DNA from: Oribacterium sp. NK2B42
GTDB taxonomy: Bacteria; Bacillota; Clostridia; Lachnospirales; Lachnospiraceae
Reading direction: 5' to 3'
Assembly: GCF_000424445.1 (NCBI RefSeq)
Contig: NZ_KE384187.1
Coordinates: 94,356-158,355, forward strand
Length of the DNA stretch: 64,000 nucleotides
The notes beneath the pieces were generated by a model. It was given only the letters and a program-made list of their open reading frames with translations. It ran no database searches and was not told the origin of the DNA. Position 1 is the stretch's first letter. Every line of letters begins with the position of its first letter. Of the stretch, positions 15,783 through 24,946 are shown piece by piece. The translations under genes were made by a program, and so were the position numbers.

Positions 15783-17420
15783 ATGGCAGATCAGAAATTA
15801 ATGAAGTCCCATCGGGATCTTATGGATTTTGGAAACAGAATACTTGCGGAATCAAGAACCGAGCTGTATCTCGCCATGAGATTTATGGGGAGGGCGCTGG
15901 ACAGCCTGGGGTATACATTGGACCTTAATACCCAGAGGATGGGGACGGATGCAAGGACTATACATTATAATCCGAGCTTCGTGTTCCATCTTTTTATAGA
16001 GAGTCCCCAGAAGCTTTGCAGGCTGTACCTTCATATCGTGCTTCACTGCATCTTCAGGCATATGTTTACGTCGGACCAGTATGAAGATAAGGAACTTTGG
16101 GACCTGGCGTCGGATATACAGGTGGAGTCGGTGCTGGATTCCATGGATTATGACATCATTAACCGCCCGGCGTATCCCTTCAGAGAGGAGTGGTACGAGA
16201 AGCTTAAGGCTGAGTGCAAGGTGCTGACGGCGGAGAGGATTTATCATTATCTTAAGAGCATCAATCTCGATATAGATACGAAGCTGAAGCTTCAGCAGGA
16301 GTTTTACAGGTGCGACCATCAGTTCTGGAAGAGGCTGGAGGATGACAGCAAAGATTCTGAAGCCTGGCAGCCTCCGGAGATTCCGGATGATATGATGCCG
16401 CCTGCAGGTGTCGCAGGTGATAATGCTGACGACGGGGACTCGGATGACTCACATCAGTCAGATGACGGCTCCGGTTCGGAAAAACCGGATGGTAATGACA
16501 ATTCCGGGGAGGATCAGGCTGACACAGGCAGTGGGATGAAGCAGGATGACAAAAACGGTCAGCCACGGTCGGGTGATTCAGGGTACGATGGAAATTCCGA
16601 CTGGGGGAATGGTTCTCCTCTCGGCGAAGACATTGAAGAGCGAAACCGGGAGGATGCCGGCGGAAGTGCGCCGCTTCAGCAGATTCCGATGGAGGAGCTT
16701 GACGAGAACTGGAAGGATACCGCCGAAAGGCTAAAGACAGAGCTTGAGACTTTTGGAGCTGAAGAAGGGGACGAGACGGGAAGTCTCGCCTGGGTGCTTT
16801 CTGCGCAGTACAGAAAGGAAACGGATTTCAGAGAGTTCCTAAGAAAGCTCACGGTTGTGAGGGAGGAAACCAGAGTCGATCCCGAGAGCTTTGATTACGG
16901 TTATTACAATTACGGCATGGAGGTCTACGGAAACATGCCGCTTATAGAGGAAAACGAATTCTGCGAGGACAGAAGGATTTCCGATCTGGTCGTCGTCATC
17001 GATACCTCGGCTTCCACCAAGCAGGAGCAGGTCCAGAAGTTTCTCAATGAAACGGCGGCGCTCCTCAGGAACAGGCAAAGCTTCTTCAAGCAGATAAGAG
17101 TCCATATAGTAGAATGCGACGATCAGGTTCAAAAGGATGTGACTCTCCTGAAGCCTGAAGAGATTGAGGAGTATGCGGAGGGCTTCCAGATCCGGGGTGG
17201 CTATGGCACGGATTTCAGGCCGGCCTTTAACTACGTAGAAGAGCTTCGGAAAAGGAGAGAGCTTCCGGATATGAAGGGAATGCTTTATTTTACCGATGGT
17301 TACGGAGAGTTTCCGGAGAAGGCACCGGACTATGATACGGCATTTGTATTTGATCCGTTGGCGGATATCAATGACAAAGACGTGCCAGACTGGGCGATGA
17401 AATTGTATTTGAAAGAATAA
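15783..17420 (+). CDS. VWA-domain protein with degenerate metallopeptidase-like N-terminus (DUF2201-like)
   Basis: 545 aa. The N-terminal part (1-190) has an HIVLHCIFRH helix in the place where DUF2201-type putative metallopeptidases have HExxH, so the catalytic Glu is Ile here. A Asp/Gly/Ser-rich linker (about 200-290) leads to a C-terminal VWA fold with a complete MIDAS (DTSAS near residue 405, GTDF, FTDG). Such proteins work with MoxR AAA+ ATPases in cofactor insertion or complex remodelling. The MoxR gene follows 22 bases later or, by its likely start, 85 bases later. Confidence 0.85.
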   Translation: MADQKLMKSHRDLMDFGNRILAESRTELYLAMRFMGRALDSLGYTLDLNTQRMGTDARTIHYNPSFVFHLFIESPQKLCRLYLHIVLHCIFRHMFTSDQYEDKELWDLASDIQVESVLDSMDYDIINRPAYPFREEWYEKLKAECKVLTAERIYHYLKSINLDIDTKLKLQQEFYRCDHQFWKRLEDDSKDSEAWQPPEIPDDMMPPAGVAGDNADDGDSDDSHQSDDGSGSEKPDGNDNSGEDQADTGSGMKQDDKNGQPRSGDSGYDGNSDWGNGSPLGEDIEERNREDAGGSAPLQQIPMEELDENWKDTAERLKTELETFGAEEGDETGSLAWVLSAQYRKETDFREFLRKLTVVREETRVDPESFDYGYYNYGMEVYGNMPLIEENEFCEDRRISDLVVVIDTSASTKQEQVQKFLNETAALLRNRQSFFKQIRVHIVECDDQVQKDVTLLKPEEIEEYAEGFQIRGGYGTDFRPAFNYVEELRKRRELPDMKGMLYFTDGYGEFPEKAPDYDTAFVFDPLADINDKDVPDWAMKLYLKE

Positions 17421-17505
17421 AGCCCTTTGTTTTTGGTAGAAAATGACGACACGCAGAAGAGCGAATGAAGACCAGGTGCGTGTAAAAAATCTTACAGAGG
17501 TTGTT

Positions 17506-19086
17506 ATGAACATCAAAGAAGCGAAACAGGAAGTTGTAAATACAGTAAAGGCTTATCTTATGAAGGATGAGACCGGAGCCTACAGGATTCCGGTGGAAAA
17601 ACAGAGACCGGTGCTCCTCATGGGACCTCCCGGAATAGGAAAAACTGCCATCATGGAGCAGATTGCGGAGGAGCTCAACATTAACCTGGTGTCCTATACC
17701 ATCACGCATCATACCAGGCAGTCTGCCATCGGACTTCCTTATATAAGTAAGAAGAGCTATGGCGGGGAGGAGTATTCGGTTACCGAGTACACCATGTCCG
17801 AGATCATTGCGTCGATCTATGATCAGATTGAGCGTTCCGGGGTGAAGGAGGGAATACTGTTCCTGGATGAGATAAACTGCGTGTCGGAGACATTGGCACC
17901 CACCATGCTGCAGTTCTTGCAGTACAAGACCTTTGGTTCCCATCGTGTGCCGGAGGGCTTTGTCATCGTGACTGCGGGAAATCCGCCGGAGTACAACAAG
18001 TCGGTCAGGGATTTTGATATCGTAACTCTGGACCGCGTAAAGCGGATCGACATCCTGGAGGACTTCAAGGTTTGGAAGGAATATGCCTACAGGATGGATG
18101 TTTGCGGCGCGATCCTTGCATATCTTGAGATAAAGAAGGACAAGTTCTATTCTGTGAAGGCCGGGATAGAAGGGAAGCATTTCGTCACAGCCAGAGGCTG
18201 GGAGGATCTCAGCCGTATCATCAAGGTTTATGAGGATATGGAACTCAAGGTCACGAGAGATCTGGTGGCAGAGTACATTGGAGACCCGGAGATAGCAAGA
18301 GATTTTGCAACATATTATGAACTTTACAATAAGTATCGTGTGACCTATCAGGTTCCTTCCATACTTGCCGGTGAATTCCCGAAGGAGGTGTGCGCAATCG
18401 TGACGGCACCTTTTGATGAGAAGCTGTCACTGCTTGGGCTTATGATAGAGGCACTGAACCGGGAGTTCAGGAAGTATGCGGAGAATCTCGACATCCAGAG
18501 AGAAGTGTTTGCGGAGGTGAAGAAGCTGAAGGAGGCTGTGGCGGATACTGCGGCAGCCGGCTCGTCAGGAAGTGCGGGAGAGTCGGGTAAAGCAAGCACT
18601 GCGGGAGCTTCGGTTCATGGTAATGAGGACCTTCTTGACATCCTTAAAACCGATCATGATTTCCTGAAGCTTCAGATGGAAAGAAATATCAAGGCCCATA
18701 TGCTCAGCCGTTACCAGGAGAGGATTCAGAAAAAGATTCTGCTGGCTCTTGAGGAGCTGGAGGAGAAGCTGACTCTTTCGGAAGGCGACGATGCAGAGCT
18801 TTTCGCTGTGGCAAAACAGTGGTTTACAGAGAGGGAAGCGGCCAGAACCGGAGCTATCAGGACTACAGGTGATCACCTGACCAATGCCTTTGAATTTATC
18901 AATAAGACCTTCGGTGAAGGACAGGAGCTTGTCATTTTCCTTAGTGATCTTAATGCTGGCTTCTATTCTCTTAAGTTCATCTCAGAGTGCGGAAATGAAG
19001 CCTACTACAAGTACAATCAGTATCTGCTTTTAAAGGATCAGAGGGCGAAGCTAAGAGATGAGGTCATGAAGGTGATGGAGCTTTAG
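17506..19086 (+). CDS. MoxR-type AAA+ ATPase
   Basis: 526 aa from ATG 17506, which has AGAGG before it; an earlier ATG at 17443 lacks a good site. Walker A is GPPGIGKTAI (about residues 43-52), Walker B is GILFLDEIN and sensor-like TAGNPPEYN follows, as in MoxR proteins. After the ATPase core comes a lid and an Ala/Gly/Ser linker with a helical C-terminal extension of about 170 residues that is unusual in length. It pairs with the VWA protein upstream; the client is unknown. Confidence 0.88.
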   Translation: MNIKEAKQEVVNTVKAYLMKDETGAYRIPVEKQRPVLLMGPPGIGKTAIMEQIAEELNINLVSYTITHHTRQSAIGLPYISKKSYGGEEYSVTEYTMSEIIASIYDQIERSGVKEGILFLDEINCVSETLAPTMLQFLQYKTFGSHRVPEGFVIVTAGNPPEYNKSVRDFDIVTLDRVKRIDILEDFKVWKEYAYRMDVCGAILAYLEIKKDKFYSVKAGIEGKHFVTARGWEDLSRIIKVYEDMELKVTRDLVAEYIGDPEIARDFATYYELYNKYRVTYQVPSILAGEFPKEVCAIVTAPFDEKLSLLGLMIEALNREFRKYAENLDIQREVFAEVKKLKEAVADTAAAGSSGSAGESGKASTAGASVHGNEDLLDILKTDHDFLKLQMERNIKAHMLSRYQERIQKKILLALEELEEKLTLSEGDDAELFAVAKQWFTEREAARTGAIRTTGDHLTNAFEFINKTFGEGQELVIFLSDLNAGFYSLKFISECGNEAYYKYNQYLLLKDQRAKLRDEVMKVMEL

Positions 19087-19179
19087 AACAGGGTTTTACA
19101 GCAAAGCTGACATATGAGAACAGCTCCTTTAAAGCTTATTAAAAAGGGGCTGACATTCCCGGAGGTGAGGGTAACAGTA

Positions 19180-19797
19180 ATGAGTAATATTCGACAGAGG
19201 CAGGTTAGGGACAGGGAGAGATTCCTGCCTGCAGTCCTTGCGATAGAGGAACTTATCAGGACAGGCGATGACTGTCTCATCATTGCCATTGACGGGCGCA
19301 CCGGAGCCGGAAAAACAACAATTGCAAAATACCTTCACGGGAAGTTTGGCGGGAATCTTTTTCACATGGATGATTTCTATCTGCAGAGTCATCAGCGGAC
19401 TAAGGAGCGTTTGCTGGAGGTTGGCGGTAATGTTGACTACGAGCGTTTCAAGCGGGAAGTGCTGGATGTGATCGAGAGGCGTGAGGTGGTGCATTACAGA
19501 CCTTTCAACTATCATACGATGGATTTTGATGCGAAGTATGCGAGGGATATGGTGCCGAAGCGGCTCAATATCGTTGAGGGGACGTACTGTATGAATCCGT
19601 ATTTCGGGGAGCCATATGATCTTAAGATTTTCATGGATGTGGAGCATCAACAGCAGATTGAGAATGTTATCGACCGGGAGGGCACTTCCGAGCTTGATGA
19701 CTACATCGACAAGTGGATTCCGAAGACGGATATCTACATCGAGCGCATGGGCATCGAAAAGAGGTGCGATCTCCGGATCATGTACTCGAAGGATTGA
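19180..19797 (+). CDS. Uridine-kinase-like P-loop kinase
   Basis: 205 aa. Walker A IDGRTGAGKTTIA, then HMDDFYLQ (nucleoside/acceptor site Asp pair), RPFNYHTMDF and VEGTYCMNPYF match the uridine kinase/phosphoribulokinase family. It should phosphorylate a nucleoside or similar small molecule in the cytoplasm; the acceptor is not certain. GGAGGTGAG precedes ATG 19180 by 10 bases, so this start is preferred over ATG 19114. Confidence 0.8.
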   Translation: MSNIRQRQVRDRERFLPAVLAIEELIRTGDDCLIIAIDGRTGAGKTTIAKYLHGKFGGNLFHMDDFYLQSHQRTKERLLEVGGNVDYERFKREVLDVIERREVVHYRPFNYHTMDFDAKYARDMVPKRLNIVEGTYCMNPYFGEPYDLKIFMDVEHQQQIENVIDREGTSELDDYIDKWIPKTDIYIERMGIEKRCDLRIMYSKD

Positions 19798-19806
19798 AAG
19801 ACGGAC

Positions 19807-20091
19807 GTGACAGTTCAGCCTGGGCATAGGTAGTCCAGAGTCGGAGGGCATCCATTTAAAATCGAGGCGCCTCGTCGGAAAAATCTAGAATCGGACCCCT
19901 AAGAACCACTAGGCCCTCGCCAATGTAGGAGATTTTCTTGATGAAAACTCCTACTTGGCGAGGGGGCTAAGGAAAAAGGAAACCAAGTGGTTCTAAGGGG
20001 TCCGATTCTGATTTTTCACGACTCGGCTTAACGATTTTAAATGGATGCCCTCCGACTCTTACCTGCCTATACCCAGGCTGAACTGTCACTG
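19807..20091. repeat. Large palindromic repeat, copy 1 (285 bp)
   Basis: The outer 58 bases (starting GTGACAGTTCAGCCTGGG) pair with the last 58 with few mismatches. The inner part pairs again (ATCGGACCCCTAAGAACCAC with GTGGTTCTAAGGGGTCCGAT, then CCCTCGCCAA with TTGGCGAGGG). The tip is GTAGGAG/CTCCTAC. Its right end contains the stop codon of the minus-strand ABC gene. It separates two convergent genes and could fold into a very long RNA hairpin. Confidence 0.93.
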
Positions 20092-21936
20092 ATTTATTTC
20101 AGATAGTTCATTCATCAACGAAACCAGGTGCGGCGGAGCTAAGGCAGCTTTTTCGAGGATGTCGCTGCGGGTGAAGATTTCTTCGGGGGTGCCATCAAGG
20201 AGGACTTCGCCGTGGGCCATGGCGATGACACGGTCGAAGGTGCCTGCTACAAAGTCCATGTCATGGAGTATGGCAATGATGAGTTTGCCTTTTGAGGCTT
20301 CGGAATGAATGATTTCTTTTATTTTTTCTTTGCCACGGTGGTCCTGGGCTATGGTGGGTTCATCCAGGATCAGGACGTCAGGGTTCATGGCAAGAACCGA
20401 AGCGATGGCAACCAGTTTTCTGTCGGACAGCTCAAGGTCGTAGGGGTTCTTTTGACAAATGTCATCAAGTCTTACAATCTTTAGGGCGTCATGAGCATGG
20501 GCTTCTGCGGTTTCCTCTGACATCCCTATGTTCCTGGGTCCGAACATGACTTCTTCAAGGACGGAGTGATTGAAGATCTGGTCATCTGGATTCTGGAAGA
20601 CATAGCCTACCTGCTTTGCAAGCTCTGCTACTGTTTTGGTGCCCAGATCCTGTCCGCGGAAGGTGAGGGATCCGCTGTCGGGTTTTAAAAGCCCTTTTAG
20701 TATACGTACAAGGGTTGTCTTTCCGGCACCGTTCTGACCGATGATGGCTGTGGACCTCATGTCAAAATCGAGATTCAGGCCTTTAAAAACTTCCGTTCCT
20801 GCAACATAAGAGAAGTGAAGGTCAGAAACGGAGAAGGTCTGCAGGCTGCCTTCGGGTTTTCCGGCAGTTGAAACTGCAGATGTCATTTTATTATCCTGGG
20901 AATAGGAACTGTCATCCTTTACACCGTCGGATGTCAGGGACATGCGGGAGATTCCCGGGGCAGTTCTGTTATTTTCGGCATCCTGAGAAGGATCGTTTGG
21001 TTCCCGATTGGTTGTTGTCGTGTCCTTTGATGATTCAGCAGCGCCCGGGTTGCCGTAGCTCATGTCCTTTAGTGACTTGAGAAGCTCCTCTTTGTCAGGT
21101 TTTCGTTCCTTTATAAGTGCCAGGGTCTCCGCCTTTGTCACCGGATAAGCTCCGTCGGCATTTCCGAGACCGTTCTTTTTTGCAAATTCCGTAAAGGCGG
21201 GAGCGCACATTCCGTAGTCCGAAAGATCCTCTCTTGAAAAAATCCTGCCCGGGGTATCAAAAGCCACAAGGGTTCCTTCGTGAAGGAGGGCGATTCTGTC
21301 ACAGTATTCCGCAAGCTTTTCCGGCTTCTGCTCGATCATGATGATGGTAACGCCGGATTCGGTCAGCTCGTCGACTGTCCTGAATACTTCTTTGGAGCCT
21401 GCGGGATCCAGCTGGGAGGTGGGTTCGTCAAGGATCAGTACCTCCGGTTCCATGGCAAGGACAGAGGCGATGGCCACGCGCTGAAGCTGTCCTCCTGAAA
21501 GGTCGAAGGGATTTCTTTCCCGGAATTCCCATATTCCGAAGCGTCGGAGCACATTTTCGATGCGTGAGCGGATCAGATCCGGCTCGATGCCGAGATTCTG
21601 AAGTCCGTAGCCCACTTCATCATAAACCGTATCCTTGGCGCCGCTTAACTGATTGAAGGGATTCTGGAATACCAGGCCTACTTTCCGGCAAAGCTCTGCG
21701 GTTCCGGTTGTCTTTGCGTTCATTCCGTCAATGTTTACGGAACCTCCGTAGGCGCCTTTATAAAACTGAGGTATGAGTCCGAGAAGTGCCTGGGAGAGGG
21801 TGCTCTTTCCGGCACCGTTTTCGCCCGCAATTCCGATGAATTCTCCCTTTTCGATATTTAAACTGATATCCTTAAGAGCTAGTTCTGTTGCTCCCGGATA
21901 ACGATATTTCAGATTTTTGATTTCGATATATGACAT
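20086..21936 (-). CDS. Energy-coupling-factor ABC ATPase, fused A-A' (EcfA1-EcfA2 type)
   Basis: 616 aa with two ABC ATPase halves. The first has GENGAGKST, LSGGQLQRVA and VLILDEPTSQLD; the second has GQNGAGKTT and VLILDEPTIAQD. A charged linker (about residues 265-375) joins them. In the second half the ABC signature reads ELSDRKLVA, not LSGGQ. It energises uptake by the EcfT and S component encoded just upstream on the same strand. The C-terminal end and stop fall inside the large palindrome at 19,807. Confidence 0.93.
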   Translation of the reverse strand: MSYIEIKNLKYRYPGATELALKDISLNIEKGEFIGIAGENGAGKSTLSQALLGLIPQFYKGAYGGSVNIDGMNAKTTGTAELCRKVGLVFQNPFNQLSGAKDTVYDEVGYGLQNLGIEPDLIRSRIENVLRRFGIWEFRERNPFDLSGGQLQRVAIASVLAMEPEVLILDEPTSQLDPAGSKEVFRTVDELTESGVTIIMIEQKPEKLAEYCDRIALLHEGTLVAFDTPGRIFSREDLSDYGMCAPAFTEFAKKNGLGNADGAYPVTKAETLALIKERKPDKEELLKSLKDMSYGNPGAAESSKDTTTTNREPNDPSQDAENNRTAPGISRMSLTSDGVKDDSSYSQDNKMTSAVSTAGKPEGSLQTFSVSDLHFSYVAGTEVFKGLNLDFDMRSTAIIGQNGAGKTTLVRILKGLLKPDSGSLTFRGQDLGTKTVAELAKQVGYVFQNPDDQIFNHSVLEEVMFGPRNIGMSEETAEAHAHDALKIVRLDDICQKNPYDLELSDRKLVAIASVLAMNPDVLILDEPTIAQDHRGKEKIKEIIHSEASKGKLIIAILHDMDFVAGTFDRVIAMAHGEVLLDGTPEEIFTRSDILEKAALAPPHLVSLMNELSEINQ

Positions 21937-21967
21937 GATAGATTCTTAAATGTAATGATGATTTAAT

Positions 21968-22009
21968 CCACCGGGGATAGTTCTCGCCGGCGAGAAGCGT
22001 CCCCGGTGG
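21968..22009. repeat. REP-like palindrome, copy 2
   Basis: CCACCGGGGATAGTTCTCGCC faces GGCGAGAAGCGTCCCCGGTGG with three central mismatches. Located between the ecfT and ecfA genes, so it may act as an intra-operon hairpin. Confidence 0.85.
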
Positions 22010-22065
22010 AAGTCTGCTTATTTTGTTCTTTTTGTATCGGACATACAGATGCCTGTCCGGTCGGT

Positions 22066-22842
22066 TCAGTTAAAAAGATTAAGGATCTTCCAAACGATTA
22101 CTCCGATAAGGCTCAGTATACTCACCCATTTTATGATTTTATCCGGTGTTCTGTAAGGGTGGCTGTAAAGGTAGGTCTTTTTTGAAGTGCATCCGAAGCC
22201 TCTTACTTCCAGGGCTATGGCGCGCTCTCTTGTGGAAGTCAGGGCAGACATGACTACCGGAGAAATGAGAGGCAGGAATGCCTTTATTCTTGTCAGAAGA
22301 TTTCCCTCTGTCTCCATACCGCGGCTTCTCTGGGCATCGGATATGGTTTCCATGGTGCCCATCATCTCCGGCACGATCTGAAATACGGAATTGATAACAT
22401 ATCCAAGCTTCGGACTGAAGCCTTTCTTTTCAAACTCTTCCACAAGCTCCGAAGGCTTTGTGGTGAGGACAAGAACGGAAAAGCTAAGCAGCATATTGAG
22501 GATATTAAGTCCGATGCGGGAGGAGTACAGCAGTCCTTCCCTGTAAAACTTCAGGGGACCGAGGGTGAAGAGGACGGAAGCATTATCCTTATAGAAAAGT
22601 CCCTGAATGATGAAGATAGTCAGCAGGATACTGAAGGAAAATGTTATAAGCGGCAGTGCTTTCCGAAACACCCTTGTACTTAAGAGCCCGATAATGCTTA
22701 ATGCGGCGGTCATGATGTATACCATAAGATGACCGGAAATGACAGGTATGAGTATGACTGACACAAGGTAAAACAGCTTGGTGAAAGGATGAAGCTTTGT
22801 CATCCATGAGTTATTGTCTGTATATAAAGAAATTGATTTCAT
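22066..22842 (-). CDS. ecfT: ECF transporter transmembrane subunit EcfT
   Basis: 258 aa with several membrane segments and the two EcfT coupling motifs near the middle (SDAQRSRGME and ALEVRGFG, both of the A-R-G type) that contact the ATPases. EcfT links the substrate-binding S subunit to the A-A' ATPase. It follows the S component gene and precedes the fused ATPase gene in one minus-strand operon. Confidence 0.9.
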   Translation of the reverse strand: MKSISLYTDNNSWMTKLHPFTKLFYLVSVILIPVISGHLMVYIMTAALSIIGLLSTRVFRKALPLITFSFSILLTIFIIQGLFYKDNASVLFTLGPLKFYREGLLYSSRIGLNILNMLLSFSVLVLTTKPSELVEEFEKKGFSPKLGYVINSVFQIVPEMMGTMETISDAQRSRGMETEGNLLTRIKAFLPLISPVVMSALTSTRERAIALEVRGFGCTSKKTYLYSHPYRTPDKIIKWVSILSLIGVIVWKILNLFN

Positions 22843-22994
22843 GATTGCCTCTCAGGAAATACATCGTCACGTGAAGGGGTAAAATTCGTGCTCCGTCTAT
22901 GTGATTATGCGTCATTATGCAATGAAAGGCGGCCATGAATCCCATGACCGCCTCAGTTTCCAAAGTCCTGTTTAATCTTAGCAAAAAAATATGA

Positions 22995-23597
22995 TCAATC
23001 AAGGGACTCCAGCATTTCGTTTTCATCAAAAAGTGCAGTGAGCTTTTTCGGAAGCCTGCTTATGATGAGGTATACGATGAGTCCGGTGATGAGTTTGTCA
23101 GGAATATCAACAACGATCTCGTCGAGGAGTGAACCGATAAATACCGGCAGACCCTGAGCCTGAGTTGCTGCGAAAACCGCATCGCCCCAGACATTACTGG
23201 TGGTGCCGCCCCAGAAAAGTATGTTAAGTGGAGTTGAAACGATAACTGCGGCAATTCCACCCACACAGGCTGTCATCATTGCCTTAGTAAATGTTGTCAT
23301 GAAGCCAAGCCTTGCCATTATGCCCACAGCGATTCCGATGGCCACTGAAGTGAGAGCATAGATAAGGGTAATGTTGTCGCCGGTTGTGAAACCATAGATC
23401 AGGTTGTTGGAGGCTCCGCAGATAGCGCCGATGATCGGGCCGCCGAGGATGGCTCCGAGGCAGGTTCCGATGGAATCAAGCCACAGTGGAAGCTTCAAGG
23501 CCTGGGCAAAAAGTCTTCCGATATAATTGATACCGATGCATGCAGGAATCAGAACGATCACCGGTGTTGAAAAAGTTGTTTTAAATATTTTTCCCAT
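22995..23597 (-). CDS. ECF transporter substrate-binding (S) component
   Basis: 200 aa with about six hydrophobic helices and the S-component-like LDSIGTCLGAILGGPIIGAICG block. It would capture a vitamin or similar micronutrient and pass it to the EcfT/EcfA module encoded next. The short leader upstream (23,598-23,700 minus strand) shows no riboswitch I recognise, so the substrate is open. Start is ATG with GGGG upstream. Confidence 0.85.
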   Translation of the reverse strand: MGKIFKTTFSTPVIVLIPACIGINYIGRLFAQALKLPLWLDSIGTCLGAILGGPIIGAICGASNNLIYGFTTGDNITLIYALTSVAIGIAVGIMARLGFMTTFTKAMMTACVGGIAAVIVSTPLNILFWGGTTSNVWGDAVFAATQAQGLPVFIGSLLDEIVVDIPDKLITGLIVYLIISRLPKKLTALFDENEMLESLD

Positions 23598-23940
23598 AGT
23601 ATTACGCCCCTTTGAATTTGATTTTTAGAGCTAATGCTCAGCCCTCCAGGCAAATGAATCAACCTGATGCGGCAATGCCGTTTTTTATTTGGATGAAAAT
23701 CCTCATTATTATACACCTTTTTTTCCTGATTGAAGATATTTTGTTAAAAAAACTACTATCTGTGGATGAAAGTATCATAAATGAAAATTCTGTGAAAGAA
23801 AGTGCAAGGCATCCGGGAGTGAAAAGCGGAAAACCTTTGGTCCGGAATAGATATAACAGAACTGATCTGATACTATGATATAGGTGTGAGTGCAGAGCGC
23901 GAAGTGGTCCGGTATCGATTTTTACTCACATATATTTTTG

Positions 23941-24058
23941 GAGCCGGTTAGATATGTATCTGTTTGTCAGATATAAACGGTAAAAAAGTTACGTTTATAG
24001 AGCCGGTTAGATTGACATCTGTGTGTCAGATATAAACGGTGGAAAACATGCATTTATA
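23941..24058. repeat. Two tandem 59-bp direct repeats upstream of the cysteine hydrolase
   Basis: Units 23941-23999 and 24000-24058 both begin GAGCCGGTTAGAT and end TTTATA, with a conserved small hairpin ATCTG-TxTGT-CAGAT followed by ATAAACGGT. The second unit ends 16 bases before the ATG of the next gene. This may be a doubled operator or structured leader. The rest of the gap 23,598-23,940 holds no gene I can support. Confidence 0.85.
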
Positions 24059-24074
24059 GATGAGGAGATGCGAT

Positions 24075-24770
24075 ATGAAGAAAGAGGATTTGGTTCTGGT
24101 TGTAGATATGCAGAAGGTGTATCTGAAGGGGAATCCCTGGGCCTGTGAGAACGTGGGGAAGGCAGCGGAGAACATTTCAAAGCTTCTGGACAGGATCATT
24201 GAGCTGAAGGAAAAGTCGGAGACACCGGACAAAACCGGATCGGGTGATGATATCGGGAATAATGCCTCAGTCGATCTGAGCTCACGGACAATTAACGGAG
24301 CAGAAGTTCCGGAGGTTATGCTGACCCGCTTTATCGCACCTCCGGAGGAGGACGCAATCGGTGTCTGGCATGACTATAACAATGTAAATAAGGAAATAAA
24401 TGATGATCACGTGATGGAAGAGTTTATTCCGGAGATCGCAGGATATGTTGAGGACTTTCCTTATTATGATAAGAGTACCTACAGCTGTTTTTCCCATCCT
24501 TATATCAGGGCGGCGGCTGACAGAGCTATGGTTCACGGGGGAGACATCGTCCTTATGGGGGTTGTGAGCGAGTGCTGTGTTCTTTCGACTTTCTTCCAGG
24601 GGGCGGATCTTGGGTATCGCTTTGTGTATCTCAGGGATGCCTGCGCGGGGCTTAATGATGAGACCGAGAAGGCGACGCTGAAAATCCTGGAGGGGCTGGC
24701 ACCGCTGCATGTCAGGATCATGACGGCGGAGGAGTATTATAGCGGGACGAGCAGGATGGCATCCATTTAA
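24075..24770 (+). CDS. Cysteine hydrolase (isochorismatase-like family)
   Basis: 231 aa. The family triad is visible: Asp in LVLVVDMQK (about residue 13), Lys in YYDKSTYSCF and Cys in VVSECCVLST. These enzymes hydrolyse amides or isochorismate-type ethers, e.g. nicotinamidase; the substrate here is not evident. An insertion (about residues 45-100) is rich in charged residues. GAGGAG precedes ATG 24075. The last codons and stop lie in the hairpin at 24,749, so the repeat has supplied the C-terminus (MASI). Confidence 0.85.
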   Translation: MKKEDLVLVVDMQKVYLKGNPWACENVGKAAENISKLLDRIIELKEKSETPDKTGSGDDIGNNASVDLSSRTINGAEVPEVMLTRFIAPPEEDAIGVWHDYNNVNKEINDDHVMEEFIPEIAGYVEDFPYYDKSTYSCFSHPYIRAAADRAMVHGGDIVLMGVVSECCVLSTFFQGADLGYRFVYLRDACAGLNDETEKATLKILEGLAPLHVRIMTAEEYYSGTSRMASI

Positions 24771-24806
24771 AGGCGAGTCGCTTCGATGGATGCCCTCCTG
24801 CTCTTT
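24749..24806 (+). terminator. Terminator-like hairpin, stripped copy of the large palindrome family
   Basis: GAGCAGGATGGCATCCAT pairs with ATGGATGCCCTCCTGCTC and a T-run of three follows. The core GGCATCCATTTAAA and loop GGCGAGTCGCTTCG match the outer part of the palindromes at 19,807 and 29,150. It starts inside the preceding gene. Confidence 0.8.
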
Positions 24807-24946
24807 CATACTATATGTAGCGGTTAAACTGTTAAAATATGGAAAATATTACTATTTAGCCGTAGCAAAAAATATAGAAAAGAGGTATGCTTGTGGTGTT
24901 GCGCTACACTATATTACGGCGCGATTTCAGAGGGGTAGAGAAGGTT

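Noticed and set aside
23598-23700. Riboswitch for the ECF S component
   Set aside because: Small stems exist but I could not match TPP, THF, preQ1, cobalamin or riboflavin aptamer conserved bases.
23941-24058. CRISPR array
   Set aside because: Only two units, directly adjacent and without spacers, and no cas genes in the window.
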